Part shown: piece by piece, positions 26,389 to 38,038 of the stretch
Layout: every line of letters starts with the position of its first letter
Position numbering within the stretch: the first letter of the stretch is position 1
From: Verrucomicrobiia bacterium
GTDB taxonomy: Bacteria > Verrucomicrobiota > Verrucomicrobiia > Limisphaerales > UBA11358
Direction of reading: 5' to 3'
DNA: 64,000 nt
Assembly: GCA_031290985.1 (NCBI GenBank)
Contig: JARLJW010000039.1
Span: 1 to 64,000, forward strand
Position numbers and translations under genes: made by a program
The notes under the pieces: generated by a model
What the model saw: the letters and a program-made list of their open reading frames with translations, nothing else
The model's database searches: none
What the model was told of the DNA's origin: nothing

Positions 26389-27894
26389 ATGTATTCGCCG
26401 ACCTTGGATGAATTTTTGAAGTATGCGACGCAGGGAAACCTGATCCCCGTCACGCGCCGCATCCTGGCCGATTTGGAAACGCCGTTGTCCGCCTACCGCA
26501 AGATCAGCGGCACGGGCGAATCCTTCCTCTTTGAATCCGTCGAGGGCGGCGAACACATCGGGCGCTACTCGTTTGTCGGTTGCAATCCCCGCGCGGTCAT
26601 CCGGCAGGACGGCCGGCATGTGCAGGTGTTTGAGAACGGCCGTGTCGTGGAGAGCGCCACCACCGGCGAAAACATCAAAGACGGACTTGAGCTGGTCGAG
26701 CGCATGATGAAAAAATATCGCGCCGTCGCCGTGCCCGGCCTGCCGCGCTTCACCGGCGGCGCCGTCGGTTTTATCGGCTACGAATTCATCCACGACGTCG
26801 AAACCGTCGTCCCGCGTCCGGCGCACGATGAACTCAAGACGCCCGTCATGTATTTCCTCGTCGCGGACCAGCTCCTGATCTTTGACCGCGTGCAGCAGAC
26901 CATCACCATCCTGGTGAACGCCATTTTGGAAGACGCCGAAAGCCCCGCCGAGGCCTACGAAAACGCCATCGGCGAGATCGACCGGCTCGTCTCGCTGCTC
27001 GAACAGCCCAGCGAACACATCGCCGTCGGCGTGTCCAAGGAAGTTCCCGCCGTCGAATTCACCTCGAACCAGACGCAGGGGAAATTTTACGCGAACGTCG
27101 CCGCCGCCAAAAAATTCATCACCGCGGGCGACATCATCCAGGTGGTCGGCTCGCAGCGCTTTTCCGCGCCCGTCACCGCGTCACCGCTGGACATTTATCG
27201 CGCCGTCCGCAACGTCAACCCCTCGCCCTACCTGTTCCTGCTGGAACTGGATGGTTTCGCACTCGTCGGCGCCTCGCCTGAGCTGCATGTGCGCTGCGAG
27301 GAAGGCAAGGTGGAGATCCGTCCCATCGCCGGCACGGTTCGCCGCGGCAAAAACGAGGCCGAAGATGCCGCCCTCGAAAAAGAACTGCTCGCCGACCCCA
27401 AGGAACGCGCCGAACACGTCATGCTCGTGGACCTCGCGCGCAATGACATCGGCCGCGTGTGTGATTTCGGCAGCGTGCAGGTGAAGGACCTCATGTTCAT
27501 CGAGCGTTACAGCCACGTCATGCACATCGTCTCGCAGGTCGAGGGCCAGCTTTCCGCGGGCAAGACCAATTATGATCTGATGCGCGCAACGTTCCCGGCG
27601 GGCACCGTCAGCGGCGCGCCCAAGATCCGTGCCATGCAGATCATCTCGGAACTGGAGCAGACCACGCGCGGTACTTATGCGGGCTGCGTCGGCTATTTTT
27701 CCTTCAACGGCAACCTCGACACCTGCATCACCATCCGCACCGCGCTCATCAAGGACGGCAAGGCCTACGTGCAGGCCGGCGGCGGCTGGGTGAACGACTC
27801 CACGCCGGACGGCGAATATCAGGAGACCATCAACAAATCCATGGCCATGCGGAAGGCGATTGCGATGGCGGAGAGTTTTGCGGCGGGGAAATAG
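26389..27894 (+). CDS. trpE: Anthranilate synthase component I
   Basis: 501 residues. TrpE makes anthranilate from chorismate in tryptophan synthesis, using ammonia from the TrpG subunit. Visible features are the N-terminal allosteric-site region with SFLFESVEGGEHIGRYSFVG and the catalytic C-terminal part with VVGSQRFS, GSPELHVR-like GASPELHVRCE, IAGTVRRGKNEAEDAALE, LVDLARNDIGRV, HIVSQVEGQL, GAPKIRAMQIISELE and YAGCVGYFSFNG. The length is standard. TrpG is not adjacent. The gene stands between two minus-strand neighbours; its stop lies only nine bases from the end of the convergent TPR gene, with no terminator between. Confidence 0.96.
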   Translation: MYSPTLDEFLKYATQGNLIPVTRRILADLETPLSAYRKISGTGESFLFESVEGGEHIGRYSFVGCNPRAVIRQDGRHVQVFENGRVVESATTGENIKDGLELVERMMKKYRAVAVPGLPRFTGGAVGFIGYEFIHDVETVVPRPAHDELKTPVMYFLVADQLLIFDRVQQTITILVNAILEDAESPAEAYENAIGEIDRLVSLLEQPSEHIAVGVSKEVPAVEFTSNQTQGKFYANVAAAKKFITAGDIIQVVGSQRFSAPVTASPLDIYRAVRNVNPSPYLFLLELDGFALVGASPELHVRCEEGKVEIRPIAGTVRRGKNEAEDAALEKELLADPKERAEHVMLVDLARNDIGRVCDFGSVQVKDLMFIERYSHVMHIVSQVEGQLSAGKTNYDLMRATFPAGTVSGAPKIRAMQIISELEQTTRGTYAGCVGYFSFNGNLDTCITIRTALIKDGKAYVQAGGGWVNDSTPDGEYQETINKSMAMRKAIAMAESFAAGK

Positions 27895-27903
27895 CCAAAC
27901 GGT

Positions 27904-29162
27904 TCAACTCTGTTGCTGGGCGAGCACCTCGACAGCTTTTTTACGCATCCAGCTCGGAATCGTATCGCCAGCAACACGTTGATAATACGGAATAGCCTCG
28001 CGCAGGTTGCCGGCGGCTTCATGGCTCCGTGCGATCCAGTAGGCTGTGACGTGTTTCTCAGTCGGATGCAGAACAGAACGCTGTGCTTCGATCAATTCAG
28101 CAAGCGCATCGCTGGGCCGCCCGAGATACAAATAGGACCGGCCAGCAGTGAAGTGCGTTTCCCAGATCAGCGAGCGCTTTGGATATTGTTTGACGATCGC
28201 ACGCATGCGCTGAAGATGATTCTCAGCTTCCGTTGCTTTCCCTTGGGCGGCAAGGCAGCAGGCCCGGTAGCGGCAGTACGAAGCCTGCATACCCGGTTCC
28301 GGACCCAACTTTTTCTCTGCCTGGTCAATCATACGATTGGCGTTCTCAAGATCTTCCTGGGCAAGATAAACATTTGCCAGCATAAGCAAGCGGGCAGGTT
28401 GGAAAACCCCCGCAAGTTTTTTGTTTTGCAGTTCAATCAATTTGGGACCTTCAGGATTTTCCTGCACTGCCTTCAGTCCCGCCGGGGAATAGAATTTCGT
28501 CATGTCGCCCGGTTCATACAAGAGCGTTTGGACGGCTTGGTCAAACTCGCCCTTCATAACCTGGGCAAGCGCCGCGATGACGCGCATGGGGTCATACTGT
28601 GGATCTTTCGGCGGCACCGCCTGGGCCAGGGCCAGCGCTTCATCGAGGCGGCCACAATACAATTCCAACAATGCCAATGCCGTGTTTTGAGGGCGACCCG
28701 CTCCAGCCAGTTGTTGCAATTGAGTTGTCACTTCACGCGCCTCGTCATACCGGCCCAAACCGGCAAGGATCAACGCGCGTGCGGAATAAGATCCGCAAAG
28801 GGTTTTGAAGGTTGCGGCACGATGTATGCCCCTAAAAATTCGAGGTTTGCTTTTGACCTGCCGGATCGCCTGATCCGCTTTCGCGAGGGCTTCTTCAAGC
28901 CGCCCATGATTATTCAAGAATAAAGCGTGCTGCGCGGCAATAGTTCCAGGCAGGAGATATTTTGGTGCAACCATACAAACGGCCGGCGCGGTCTTGAGGT
29001 GCTCTCGAAATGTTGATCCAACTCCTGCCATCGGCCTTCGATTGAAAGCTGATTCCTGCACTGCCCCGACTTGAGGATGGAACTCATATCCGCGGCAAAC
29101 CATGCCGAGACGACAACAGTAATCACGAGCACCGCAAATAATATTGGGGGAAGAAAGTGCAT
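27904..29162 (-). CDS. Membrane-anchored TPR protein with an apparent frameshift
   Basis: The N-terminus MHFLPPILFAVLVITVVVSAW is a clear signal anchor starting at 29162. After about 50 residues the frame (ELDQHFES) turns to noise, whereas the next frame continues sensibly (FREHLKTAPAVC) to the stop at 27904. The switch is the AAA run at 29008-29010; one more A restores a continuous protein of about 419 residues. The body is made of tetratricopeptide-like repeats (HALFLNNHGRLEEALAKADQ, ARLLMLANVYLAQEDLENAN, TAGRSYLYLGRPSDALAELI). It probably tethers partners at the periplasmic face of the membrane. The function is unknown. It follows cydB on the same strand after a 112-base gap. Confidence 0.7.
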
Positions 29163-29274
29163 TCAAAATTTCCCGTCTGATTTTCTAGCAACTACCCACG
29201 TGGGTTTCTTGAGATTTTCTTTCCCCGCCGCCGGATTACAAGTCATTTTTCGACCCCCCCTAATTTGCTGAAAC

Positions 29275-30297
29275 CTAATAACTATGCCGCCCGACCTTCA
29301 CCTTGCCGCGGAAGATCCAGTAGATGCACACCGTATAAGCGATCACCACCGGCACCCCGATGCCCGCGATGACCAGCATGATGCCCAATGTTTTATGCGA
29401 TGACGCCGCGTTGTAGATGTCCAGGCTGTTTTCAGGATTTGGCAGGCTGTAGACCAGGTTCGGAAAAATATTCAGCGCGAACAACGCCATCAGCGTGATG
29501 ATCGCCCCGCAGGACGAGAGGAAGGCGCGACCGTCATTGCCCTTGTGGAATTCGCGCGGGATGTTGGCGATGGAGAGCATATTGAGCAGCGCCACGCTGA
29601 AGAGCCACGGATTTTCCCGCACCCGCGCGGCCATGTGCGGCACATACAAGAGCGTCGCCATCGTCAGCGTCACGGCGCAGATCACGAAGAAGATGATGCT
29701 CCGCATCGCCCACACCCGCAGCTTGTCGTGCAGCTTGTCTTCTGTCTTCATCACACCATAGATCGCCCCGTGCATCATGAACAACGCCACCGTCGTCACG
29801 CCCACCAGCAGCGGATACGGCTTCAATAAACCAAGAAACGTCCCGGCGAATTCACCATGTTCATCAATCGGTACGCCCCACGCGATGTTCCCGAGCGCCA
29901 CGCCGATAAGCAGGCTCGAGAGGATGCTGCCCACCGAAAAACTCATGTCCCACAACTGCCGCCACCATCGTTCTGGACGTTTGCTGCGGAATTCAATCGC
30001 CACCGCGCGGAAGATCAATGATGCCAGCAGCAAGTATAGAGCGAGGTAAAAACCGGAGAACACTGTCGCATACACGTTCGGAAACGCTGCGAACAACGCG
30101 CCGCCGCCCGTGACCAGCCAGACTTCGTTGCCATCCCAGACCGGCCCAATGGAATTCAGCATCATGCGCCGTTCCGCGTCTTCTTTGGTGAACAGGTGCA
30201 ACGCGCCGATGCCGAGGTCAAAGCCATCGAGCATGGCGTACCCGGTGAACAACACGCCCACGAGGACAAACCAAATGGTGTTAAGGTCAAGGTTCAT
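29275..30297 (-). CDS. cydB: Cytochrome bd ubiquinol oxidase subunit II
   Basis: 340 residues with eight or nine transmembrane helices. The N-terminal signature FVLVGVLFTGYAMLDGFDLGIGALHLF is typical of CydB, followed by GNEVWLVTGGGALFAAFPN and the GHIWGVP-equivalent AWGVPIDEHG region. With CydA it forms the high-affinity terminal oxidase that reduces oxygen to water with quinol electrons without pumping protons. It lies six bases downstream of cydA, as usual. No CydX-type small subunit is visible after it. The C-terminus (IFRGKVKVGRHSY) is cytoplasmic. Confidence 0.95.
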   Translation of the reverse strand: MNLDLNTIWFVLVGVLFTGYAMLDGFDLGIGALHLFTKEDAERRMMLNSIGPVWDGNEVWLVTGGGALFAAFPNVYATVFSGFYLALYLLLASLIFRAVAIEFRSKRPERWWRQLWDMSFSVGSILSSLLIGVALGNIAWGVPIDEHGEFAGTFLGLLKPYPLLVGVTTVALFMMHGAIYGVMKTEDKLHDKLRVWAMRSIIFFVICAVTLTMATLLYVPHMAARVRENPWLFSVALLNMLSIANIPREFHKGNDGRAFLSSCGAIITLMALFALNIFPNLVYSLPNPENSLDIYNAASSHKTLGIMLVIAGIGVPVVIAYTVCIYWIFRGKVKVGRHSY

Positions 30298-30303
30298 GGC
30301 AGG

Positions 30304-31665
30304 TCATTTCTTCTCCGGTAACGCCAGCTTCCCGGACGGAATCAAATCATCCGCGTGCGGCCCGTGCTGGATCTTGTCGTTGAGCAAATAGATGAACACG
30401 GCGAACAGCAGAAAATAGATGAACGTGAACAGGATCAGCGACGTCAGCACCACGTTCGCCTTCACCACCGCGGACAATCCTTCCGGTGTGCGCATCAAGC
30501 CGTAGACGATCCATGGCTGGCGCCCGACTTCGGCGGCGAACCAGCCGAGTTGATTGGCCAGTTGCGGCCCCAGCACCGAGAAAACCAGGATCCACAACAG
30601 CCAGCGCCGTTCGTGCAGCTTGTCCTTGCGGAAATACAGAAAGCCCAACGCCGCAATGCCCATCAGCGCAAAACCGATGCCCACCATGCCGTGAAAAAAG
30701 ATGAACGAGGCCGTCACCGGCGGCCGGTCCTCTGGTTTGAATTCATTCAGTCCTGTGACCGGCTTGTGAAGATCATTATTTGCGAGAAAACTCAGGGCAT
30801 ACGGCATTGCGAGCCCGACGGTCCGCTGGTTCTTCTCATCCACCCAGCCCAGCAGCACGAGCGGGGCATTGGAAGTCGTGTTGTACAGTCCTTCAAACGC
30901 CGCGAGTTTGGCCGGTTGATTTTTGGCCACGCCCTGCGCGCTGATGTGGCCGGTGAATCCTTGCAGCAGCGAGGCCGTCAGCGCCACCGTCAGGCCGATT
31001 TTCAGCGATGCCCGCGCGAATTCCACGTGCTTATGTTTCAGCAGATACCACGCGCTCACACTCACCACCAGGAAGGCGCCCGCCGACCAGGCACCGCAGA
31101 TCGTATGCGCCAAACGCTCAACCATCGAGGGATTGAAAATTACCTGCCAGAAATCGGTCACCTCCGCGCGCACATGCATACCCTCGCCGACGATATGATA
31201 ACCGACGGGCGTCTGCATCCAGGAATTCGCCACCACGATCCATACCGCGCTGAAATGCGCCCCCAACGCCACCATGCAGGTGGAGAAAAAGTGAGTCTTG
31301 CGCCCCACCTTGTCCCAGCCGAACAACAGCACCGCCAGAAAACCGGATTCGAGGAAGAACGCAAAAATCCCCTCCGCCGCCAGCGCGCTGCCGAAGACAT
31401 CGCCCACGAAGCGCGAATAGGTGGCCCAGTTGGTGCCGAACTCGAACTCCATCACAATGCCCGTGGCCACGCCGATCGCGAACGTCAAGGCAAACACCTT
31501 CGTCCAAAACCGCGCCATCTGATGATAGATGGGTTTGTTCGTCCGCAGCCACGCCGCCTCCATCAGCACCAGCATCACGCCCAGCCCGATGCTGAGCGGG
31601 GGATAGATGTAGTGGAACGCGATGGTCGCGCCAAACTGGATTCGGGATAACGTCAGGACATCCAT
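30304..31665 (-). CDS. cydA: Cytochrome bd ubiquinol oxidase subunit I
   Basis: 453 residues. The three haem ligands can be placed: His 18 in FHYIYPPL (haem b595), a His in [10 protein letters not shown] and a Met in [12 protein letters not shown] (haem b558). The quinol loop contains [11 protein letters not shown] with the conserved Lys and Glu, and the short-loop signature [20 protein letters not shown] is present. The Q-loop is of the short type. With CydB it forms a respiratory oxidase for low oxygen. The upstream gap (31666-31886) has no clear FNR or ArcA site. The gene is transcribed away from the small Cys-rich protein gene. Confidence 0.96.
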   Translation of the reverse strand: MDVLTLSRIQFGATIAFHYIYPPLSIGLGVMLVLMEAAWLRTNKPIYHQMARFWTKVFALTFAIGVATGIVMEFEFGTNWATYSRFVGDVFGSALAAEGIFAFFLESGFLAVLLFGWDKVGRKTHFFSTCMVALGAHFSAVWIVVANSWMQTPVGYHIVGEGMHVRAEVTDFWQVIFNPSMVERLAHTICGAWSAGAFLVVSVSAWYLLKHKHVEFARASLKIGLTVALTASLLQGFTGHISAQGVAKNQPAKLAAFEGLYNTTSNAPLVLLGWVDEKNQRTVGLAMPYALSFLANNDLHKPVTGLNEFKPEDRPPVTASFIFFHGMVGIGFALMGIAALGFLYFRKDKLHERRWLLWILVFSVLGPQLANQLGWFAAEVGRQPWIVYGLMRTPEGLSAVVKANVVLTSLILFTFIYFLLFAVFIYLLNDKIQHGPHADDLIPSGKLALPEKK

Positions 31666-31886
31666 AATTATTTAACCACCCCTAGATTTATCCAAAATTG
31701 CTGAAAGCCAACTCTTTTTTGTTGTGATAAGCCAAGTATAGGAGCGACTTAACAATGCATTAGAAAACTATATTGGACTTCAGATTGCCATAAGTAGCGC
31801 ATTTAAACCCGCAGCCCAATTGCCAGCGCCCGGGTTTTGGCAACATTTACTTGCAGGTCACGCCCGTTCGTGAAAACTGGCGCTGG

Positions 31887-32054
31887 ATGACATCTGATCA
31901 ACCCGCGCCAAAAAAAATCGTCGCCAAAGACGCGCCGTGCGAACGCTGTGGCAGCTTGGACGCCTTGGAGATTGCCGGCCAGTTCCTGTGCGCTGATTGT
32001 ATCGCCCTTGCCGGTTGCGGCTGCGCGGGGCATGGTGATCAGAAGGATGAATAG
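31887..32054 (+). CDS. Small cysteine-rich protein, zinc-ribbon-like
   Basis: 55 residues from MTSDQPAPKKIV. It contains CERCGS and, 17 residues on, CADC followed by CGC, a pattern typical of small zinc-binding proteins. No wider family is recognised. An in-frame ATG 12 codons earlier is less likely, since the coding-like composition begins at the chosen start. It is divergent from cydA and ends 34 bases before the stop of the convergent DUF1501 gene. Confidence 0.55.
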   Translation: MTSDQPAPKKIVAKDAPCERCGSLDALEIAGQFLCADCIALAGCGCAGHGDQKDE

Positions 32055-32088
32055 GCGAGTTCGCGAATTTGGGGCATGGTGACGGTTG

Positions 32089-33558
<1,470 letters not shown>

Positions 33559-33592
33559 ATTGAGTGCGGGGTGCGAATATCCGTGAGGTTTT

Positions 33593-33666
33593 GGAGTGCG
33601 GCAGTCCTCTGCCGCTTTTCTATCGAAAGCCTGCGATGCCAAAGCGTCAGAGGGCTGCCGCATTCC
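33593..33666. repeat. REP-like palindrome between the PSD1 and DUF1501 genes
   Basis: A 26-base arm at 33593-33618 (GGAGTGCGGCAGTCCTCTGC then CGCTTT) pairs with 33641-33666, with three mismatches and a 22-base loop. It lies in the gap between two genes that are normally paired, so it may define the mRNA end or stability of the upstream part. From memory, 'TGCGGCAGTCCTCTGCCGC' elements are dispersed repeats in related genomes; only one copy is seen here. Confidence 0.65.
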
Positions 33667-33724
33667 AAGACGCTGGCGCGCGGAATGGCTGCGGCGGAGA
33701 AAGATGAATTGTTTGGGTTCATGC

Positions 33725-36700
33725 TCATCGTTCCACAATAAATTCGTCGAAGTTCATAATCGCATTAACCATCAACGTTGTTGCGGCGAAATCAGCGGGC
33801 GGTAACGCCGCGTCGAACCTGGATTCGCCGGTGGCGAGGAGCTTTTTGGCGGCGGTTTCATCCTTGGCGAACAGGTCTTTTTGTTCGGTGAAAATCTCGC
33901 CGAGAATTTTGGTCTCGGTGGCATCGGGTTCGCGGCCGATGAGTTTTTTGAACGCGAGCTTGGCGCGGGCGCTCGCGTCGTTGGGAAATTGTTTTAGCAA
34001 GTTTTCGCCGAGGACGCGGGCGGCTTCGATGAATTGCGGGTCGTTCAGCAGCACGAGCGCCTGCAAGGGCGTGGCGGTGGTCTCGCGCTTGGCGGTGCAG
34101 ACTTCGCGGGTGACGGCGTCGAAGGTGAGCATGGCGGGGGGCGGCGCGGTGCGCTTCCAGAAGGTATAGAGGCTGCGGCGATAAAGTTTGTCGCCATGAT
34201 CCTGGGTGTATTTTGCACCGGTGCCGGATTGTTCCCAGAGGCCTTCCGGCTGGTAGATTTTTACGCTGGGGCCGCCGAGGTTGGTGACAAGCAGGCCGCT
34301 GGCGGCGAGGGCTTCATCGCGGATTTCTTCAGCGAGGAGGCGCGTCTTGGGGCCGCGCGCGAGCAGGGCGTTGTCCGGGTCGCGCTCGAGCAATTCTTTC
34401 GAGGCGATGGAGGTTTGCTGATAGGTCGCGGAGGAGACAATCAAGCGGTGCAGCGCTTTCACATCCCAACTGTTGTCCATGAACCAGCCGGCGAGGTAAT
34501 CGAGCAATTCGGGGTTCGTGGGCAGTTTGCCCTGGCTGCCGAAATCGTCCGGCGTGGCGACGAGGCCGCGGCCGAAGTGCAGCTTCCAGATGCGGTTGAC
34601 GGCGACGCGCGCGGTGAGCGGATTTTTGCGGTCGACGAGCCAGTTGGCGAGGCCGAGGCGGTTCCGCGGGGCGTCGGCAGGCAGCTTGGCCATGAACGAC
34701 GGCGTATCGGGCTCGACGACATCGCCGGGGGCGTCATACGCGCCGCGCTTGAGCAGGTGGGTGACGCGGCGCGTCCGCAGTTCCTGCATGGTCATGATTT
34801 CGCGGACGTCGTCGGCGACAGAGTTTTCTTGCTCGCGGAGTTGTTTGAGATAGGTGAGGGCGGTGTGGTAAGCGGGGCTTTGGTGCGCAAGGAAATAAGT
34901 TAGTAGTTGATCATCGCCCGCCGAACTTGCCGGGGCGGTGCCCGGCGCTCCAAGGAACTTCACTTCCGGTTCCGTCAGGGCGGTATCGAACACTTGCAGG
35001 TCGTCCATGATGCCGTTTTTGAAACCGCTGTCGCGGAAACGGGCGGCGAGGGTGAGATGGACCTTGCCGGGCTCCATGTCGCCCCACCCGGCGCGATGGA
35101 CGATGTCCTTGGTGAGTTGGTCGCGGATGGTTTCCGTTTCGAGCGGTGTGCCGTTGAGAAAAATCTTGATGCCGGCGGCACGGCTGGAGCCGTCGTAGGT
35201 CACTACGAGGTGCGACCATTCGTTGGTGGACAGCGCGTCCTTCGCGCGGACGGCGATGGCGTTGCCCGGCCAGAAGTGCATCAGACCAAAGAACGGCCGG
35301 CCGTGATCGAGGGTCAGCTCAAAACCGCGGCTGCCGGCGTCTTCGCGGGCCTTGGATTGATGCAGGATGATGGCGCGATCTTGCGGTTCCGTGGGCTTGA
35401 GCCGGAGGCTGAAGGAAAATTCATCGGTGCGTTTGAATTCTTTTACGCCTTTGCAGACGGCTTCGCTGTCGCCGGTGAATTGCAGGGCGAAGTTGGCTGA
35501 ACCCGCCGTGCCGGAGGCCGGCGCTCCGAGGACCAGGCGGACGTCGTCTTCGAGTTTGGCAACGCCGGGGGAGCAACTGTCGGGCGTGGTGTTGCTGGTG
35601 ATCTCGTCGAACTTGAAATGGGCGATGGGCGCGGGCGTTTCGATTTTAGCAGTTTTTAGCCACGCGGAAAATTCATTGGAACTCGCGCGGGCGATGTTGG
35701 CGAGGTTCGATTCAGCGGCGGCGATCTGGTTGGTGAGGGCGGCGTGCTGGGCTGCCTGTTCCGGCGTCCAGAGCCAGAGCGTGGGTGTGGGCGTGGCGCG
35801 GGTGAAATGCGAATACATGCCGGCCTCGTCGATATTGTTGAAATAGGCAAAGAGGGAATAATAATCGCGCTGGGTGATGGGGTCGAACTTGTGGTCGTGG
35901 CAGCGAGCGCAGCCGACGGTGAGGCCGAGCATGGCGGTGCCGAAGGTGTTCACGCGGTCGGCGGCGTATTCGGCGCGGAATTCCTCGTCGATGCTGCCGC
36001 CTTCGTTGGTCTGGCGGTGCAGGCGGTTGAAGGCGGTGGCGAGTTTTTGCTCGCGCGTGGCATTGGGCAGCAGGTCACCGGCGAGCTGCCAGCGGAGAAA
36101 TTCATCGTAGCGCAGATTGGTGTTGAAAGCCTGGATGACCCAGTCGCGCCACGGGGAAACATCCCGCGCTTCGTCCTGCTGATAGCTGTAGGTATCGGCA
36201 TAACGCGCGAGGTCGAGCCAGTCGAGCGCCATGCGTTCACCGTAGGCGGGGGAGGCCAGATATTTATCCACGAAGCGGTCGTAGGCATCGGGCGACGGGT
36301 CGGCGGTGAAATAATCAAGATCCTCCGCCGCCGGCGGCAGGCCGGTCAAATCGAGCGCGAGGCGGCGCAGCAAGGTTTCGCGCGGAGCGACGGGTGACGG
36401 CGACAAATTTTCCGTGGCGAGTTTGGCGGCCACGAAATCATCGATGGGATTTTTGGCCCAGTTGGAAGTATGTTTCGGCGGCGTGATTTTTTCCACGGGT
36501 AGGAAGGACCAGAAGGGCTTGTATTCGGCACCTTCCGCCACCCAGCGTTTCAGGAGGTCCTTTTCGGCGGCGGAGAGGACGCGCTTGGATTTTTCGGGCG
36601 GCATCTGGTCATCGTCGGTGGCGAAAATGCGGCGGACGAGTTCGCTCCGGTTGGTGTCGCCGGGTTTCACGACGTAGAGGTTGTCATCGAGCTTTTTGAA

Positions 36701-36898
36701 CAGGCCGTCGCGGGTGTCCAGGCGGAGGTCTTTTTTGCGCGCGCGGGAATCCGGGCCGTGGCAGGTGAAGCAGCGGTCGGAGAGCAGGGGACGGATCTGG
36801 AAATTGAAATCAATCTTGGGCGCGTCCGCCGCCGGGGACGGCAGCGCGAGGGCCATCAGGACGAGGCCGGGCCAGACAAATGGGAGCCGGGAAAACAT
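33725..36898 (-). CDS. Planctomycete-type cytochrome protein (DUF1549/DUF1553) with LamG domain
   Basis: 1057 residues from [11 protein letters not shown], a signal peptide (cleavage near SPAADA). A start 8 codons earlier is possible but polar. The c-type haem motif CFTCHG (Cys 43, Cys 46, His 47) lies in a PSCyt1 domain. Then come DUF1549 (about 140-350, [31 protein letters not shown]), a LamG-like lectin domain (about 430-620, [12 protein letters not shown]) and DUF1553 (about 740-1000, [29 protein letters not shown]-like [11 protein letters not shown]). The protein is exported and probably binds carbohydrate; its role with the DUF1501 partner is unknown. The partner starts 166 bases downstream. 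Confidence 0.92.
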   Translation of the reverse strand: MFSRLPFVWPGLVLMALALPSPAADAPKIDFNFQIRPLLSDRCFTCHGPDSRARKKDLRLDTRDGLFKKLDDNLYVVKPGDTNRSELVRRIFATDDDQMPPEKSKRVLSAAEKDLLKRWVAEGAEYKPFWSFLPVEKITPPKHTSNWAKNPIDDFVAAKLATENLSPSPVAPRETLLRRLALDLTGLPPAAEDLDYFTADPSPDAYDRFVDKYLASPAYGERMALDWLDLARYADTYSYQQDEARDVSPWRDWVIQAFNTNLRYDEFLRWQLAGDLLPNATREQKLATAFNRLHRQTNEGGSIDEEFRAEYAADRVNTFGTAMLGLTVGCARCHDHKFDPITQRDYYSLFAYFNNIDEAGMYSHFTRATPTPTLWLWTPEQAAQHAALTNQIAAAESNLANIARASSNEFSAWLKTAKIETPAPIAHFKFDEITSNTTPDSCSPGVAKLEDDVRLVLGAPASGTAGSANFALQFTGDSEAVCKGVKEFKRTDEFSFSLRLKPTEPQDRAIILHQSKAREDAGSRGFELTLDHGRPFFGLMHFWPGNAIAVRAKDALSTNEWSHLVVTYDGSSRAAGIKIFLNGTPLETETIRDQLTKDIVHRAGWGDMEPGKVHLTLAARFRDSGFKNGIMDDLQVFDTALTEPEVKFLGAPGTAPASSAGDDQLLTYFLAHQSPAYHTALTYLKQLREQENSVADDVREIMTMQELRTRRVTHLLKRGAYDAPGDVVEPDTPSFMAKLPADAPRNRLGLANWLVDRKNPLTARVAVNRIWKLHFGRGLVATPDDFGSQGKLPTNPELLDYLAGWFMDNSWDVKALHRLIVSSATYQQTSIASKELLERDPDNALLARGPKTRLLAEEIRDEALAASGLLVTNLGGPSVKIYQPEGLWEQSGTGAKYTQDHGDKLYRRSLYTFWKRTAPPPAMLTFDAVTREVCTAKRETTATPLQALVLLNDPQFIEAARVLGENLLKQFPNDASARAKLAFKKLIGREPDATETKILGEIFTEQKDLFAKDETAAKKLLATGESRFDAALPPADFAATTLMVNAIMNFDEFIVER

Positions 36899-37092
36899 CG
36901 CCAGCAAGCTAGCACCGGGCATCCGGGGCGCAAAGTTGGAAGTCCGCCAAAGGTCATGCGAAAACTGACAGTGAAAGGGCGAAAAGTGTCACATTGTCTC
37001 CGGTGCGTGCCCGGTGACGCGCCCCACCTTGATTGGTTGGGCATCGCATTTATCGCAAATTGTCGTGTGCAAGGTTTGACTGGACGAAATGT

Positions 37093-37467
37093 TCACGGCC
37101 GTTTATCCAGCGTTTTTGCGCCGGCGATGCTCCAGGCTTTGGCGATGCGGCCGTTCTGGACTTCGTAGATCATGAGGAGTTCGATCTTTCCGGGGCCTTC
37201 GGGGAACCGGCGGATGACTTCTTCGTGATCCACGACGAGGTTGCCCATGACGGTGCGGCTCAAGAGCGTCGCGTGCAAACCGGGTTCCTGAAACCGGGCG
37301 GCGTAACGTTCGCGAAAGGCGACGGTGCCGCTGGCCAGCAATTTGGCCGGATGCTCGAACATCTGCGCATCGTCCGCATAGGTCGCGAGGAGGGCGTCGA
37401 GGTCGCGCGCGTTGAAGGCGTCAAGCTGGCGCTGCACGACGGCGGCTGGGTCGTTTGAGGGTATCAT
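37093..37467 (-). CDS. NTF2/SnoaL-like protein
   Basis: 124 residues. A single alpha+beta barrel of the NTF2-like superfamily is indicated by VVQRQLDAFNARDLDALLATYADDAQ at the N-terminus and KIELLMIYEVQNGRIAKAW at the C-terminus. Members bind small hydrophobic molecules or act as isomerases or hydrolases; no substrate can be assigned. The start ATG overlaps the stop codon of the small upstream membrane protein (ATGA), which suggests translational coupling. Confidence 0.85.
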   Translation of the reverse strand: MIPSNDPAAVVQRQLDAFNARDLDALLATYADDAQMFEHPAKLLASGTVAFRERYAARFQEPGLHATLLSRTVMGNLVVDHEEVIRRFPEGPGKIELLMIYEVQNGRIAKAWSIAGAKTLDKRP

Positions 37468-37706
37468 GGTAAACAGGGCGAAAATGCAATCCGGTGCGAG
37501 GCGGCATCAGCGTTTCTTCTCAAGTTACGCGGGCATCCGCGCAATAGCTCGTTGGTTTTCTTCCGGACGGCGGGCAATTCTTTTTCAATCTCAATCCGTT
37601 TGATAAAACCGTGCAAAAACAAGCTGCTGGCAACGGTGAGGACGAGCGCGATGGTGATGCCAATCAAGTCAATGATGATTTGCGGCTTGGGCATTGGTTC
37701 ATTCAT
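37464..37706 (-). CDS. Small membrane protein of unknown function
   Basis: 80 residues. One transmembrane helix (IIIDLIGITIALVLTVASSL) is followed by a charged segment (IKRIEIEKELPAVRKKTNEL) and a basic tail. No family is recognised. Its 4-base overlap with the NTF2-like gene supports it being translated, since ATGA junctions are common between real genes here. The last 25 residues lack any recognisable pattern, so the annotation rests mainly on the helix and the overlap. Confidence 0.5.
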   Translation of the reverse strand: MNEPMPKPQIIIDLIGITIALVLTVASSLFLHGFIKRIEIEKELPAVRKKTNELLRGCPRNLRRNADAASHRIAFSPCLP

Positions 37707-38038
37707 TGTGGGTTAAAATCAGCCACGTCGGGTCGGGGATGTCAACGGTGAATCCACTGCCGCCGCTTCAGTATTTAAGCCGCCGCAGGGGAGGGGGCAC
37801 GCTTTGTCGTTCATCCCTCCGCTTTCGCATAATCAGCGTGTTTCGCGGTCAGAAGTTGGTTCCAACTTTCCAGTCTCCGATTCGGCTTGGTGGCGCCGGC
37901 GCCTCGTTACGCGTCACCGGCCGCCGGCGGTTTTTGCGTTCCGATGAACTCTTTGGCAATTTCCTCAAATACTTTGGCGTTTTCAACATAACAGAAATGC
38001 TTAAAATGATGTAAATATATCTGACCCAAACAAAACTG
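37707..38038. other. Intergenic region upstream of the glycan operon
   Basis: 332 bases between divergent genes, with no supported ORF. It includes a 12-base self-complementary GGCGCCGGCGCC at 37891-37902 and an AT-rich stretch at about 37981-38038 just before the sialidase-fold gene, the likely site of the operon promoter. I cannot align a clear -35/-10 pair, and I see no convincing AraC-type direct repeat. Confidence 0.5.

Noticed and set aside
29163-29274. A CydX-like small subunit after cydB
   Set aside because: No short hydrophobic ORF in the right orientation is visible in this gap.
33559-33738. Longer DUF1501 protein starting at a TTG at 33738
   Set aside because: The extra 60 residues are encoded by a palindromic repeat and would bury the Tat signal.
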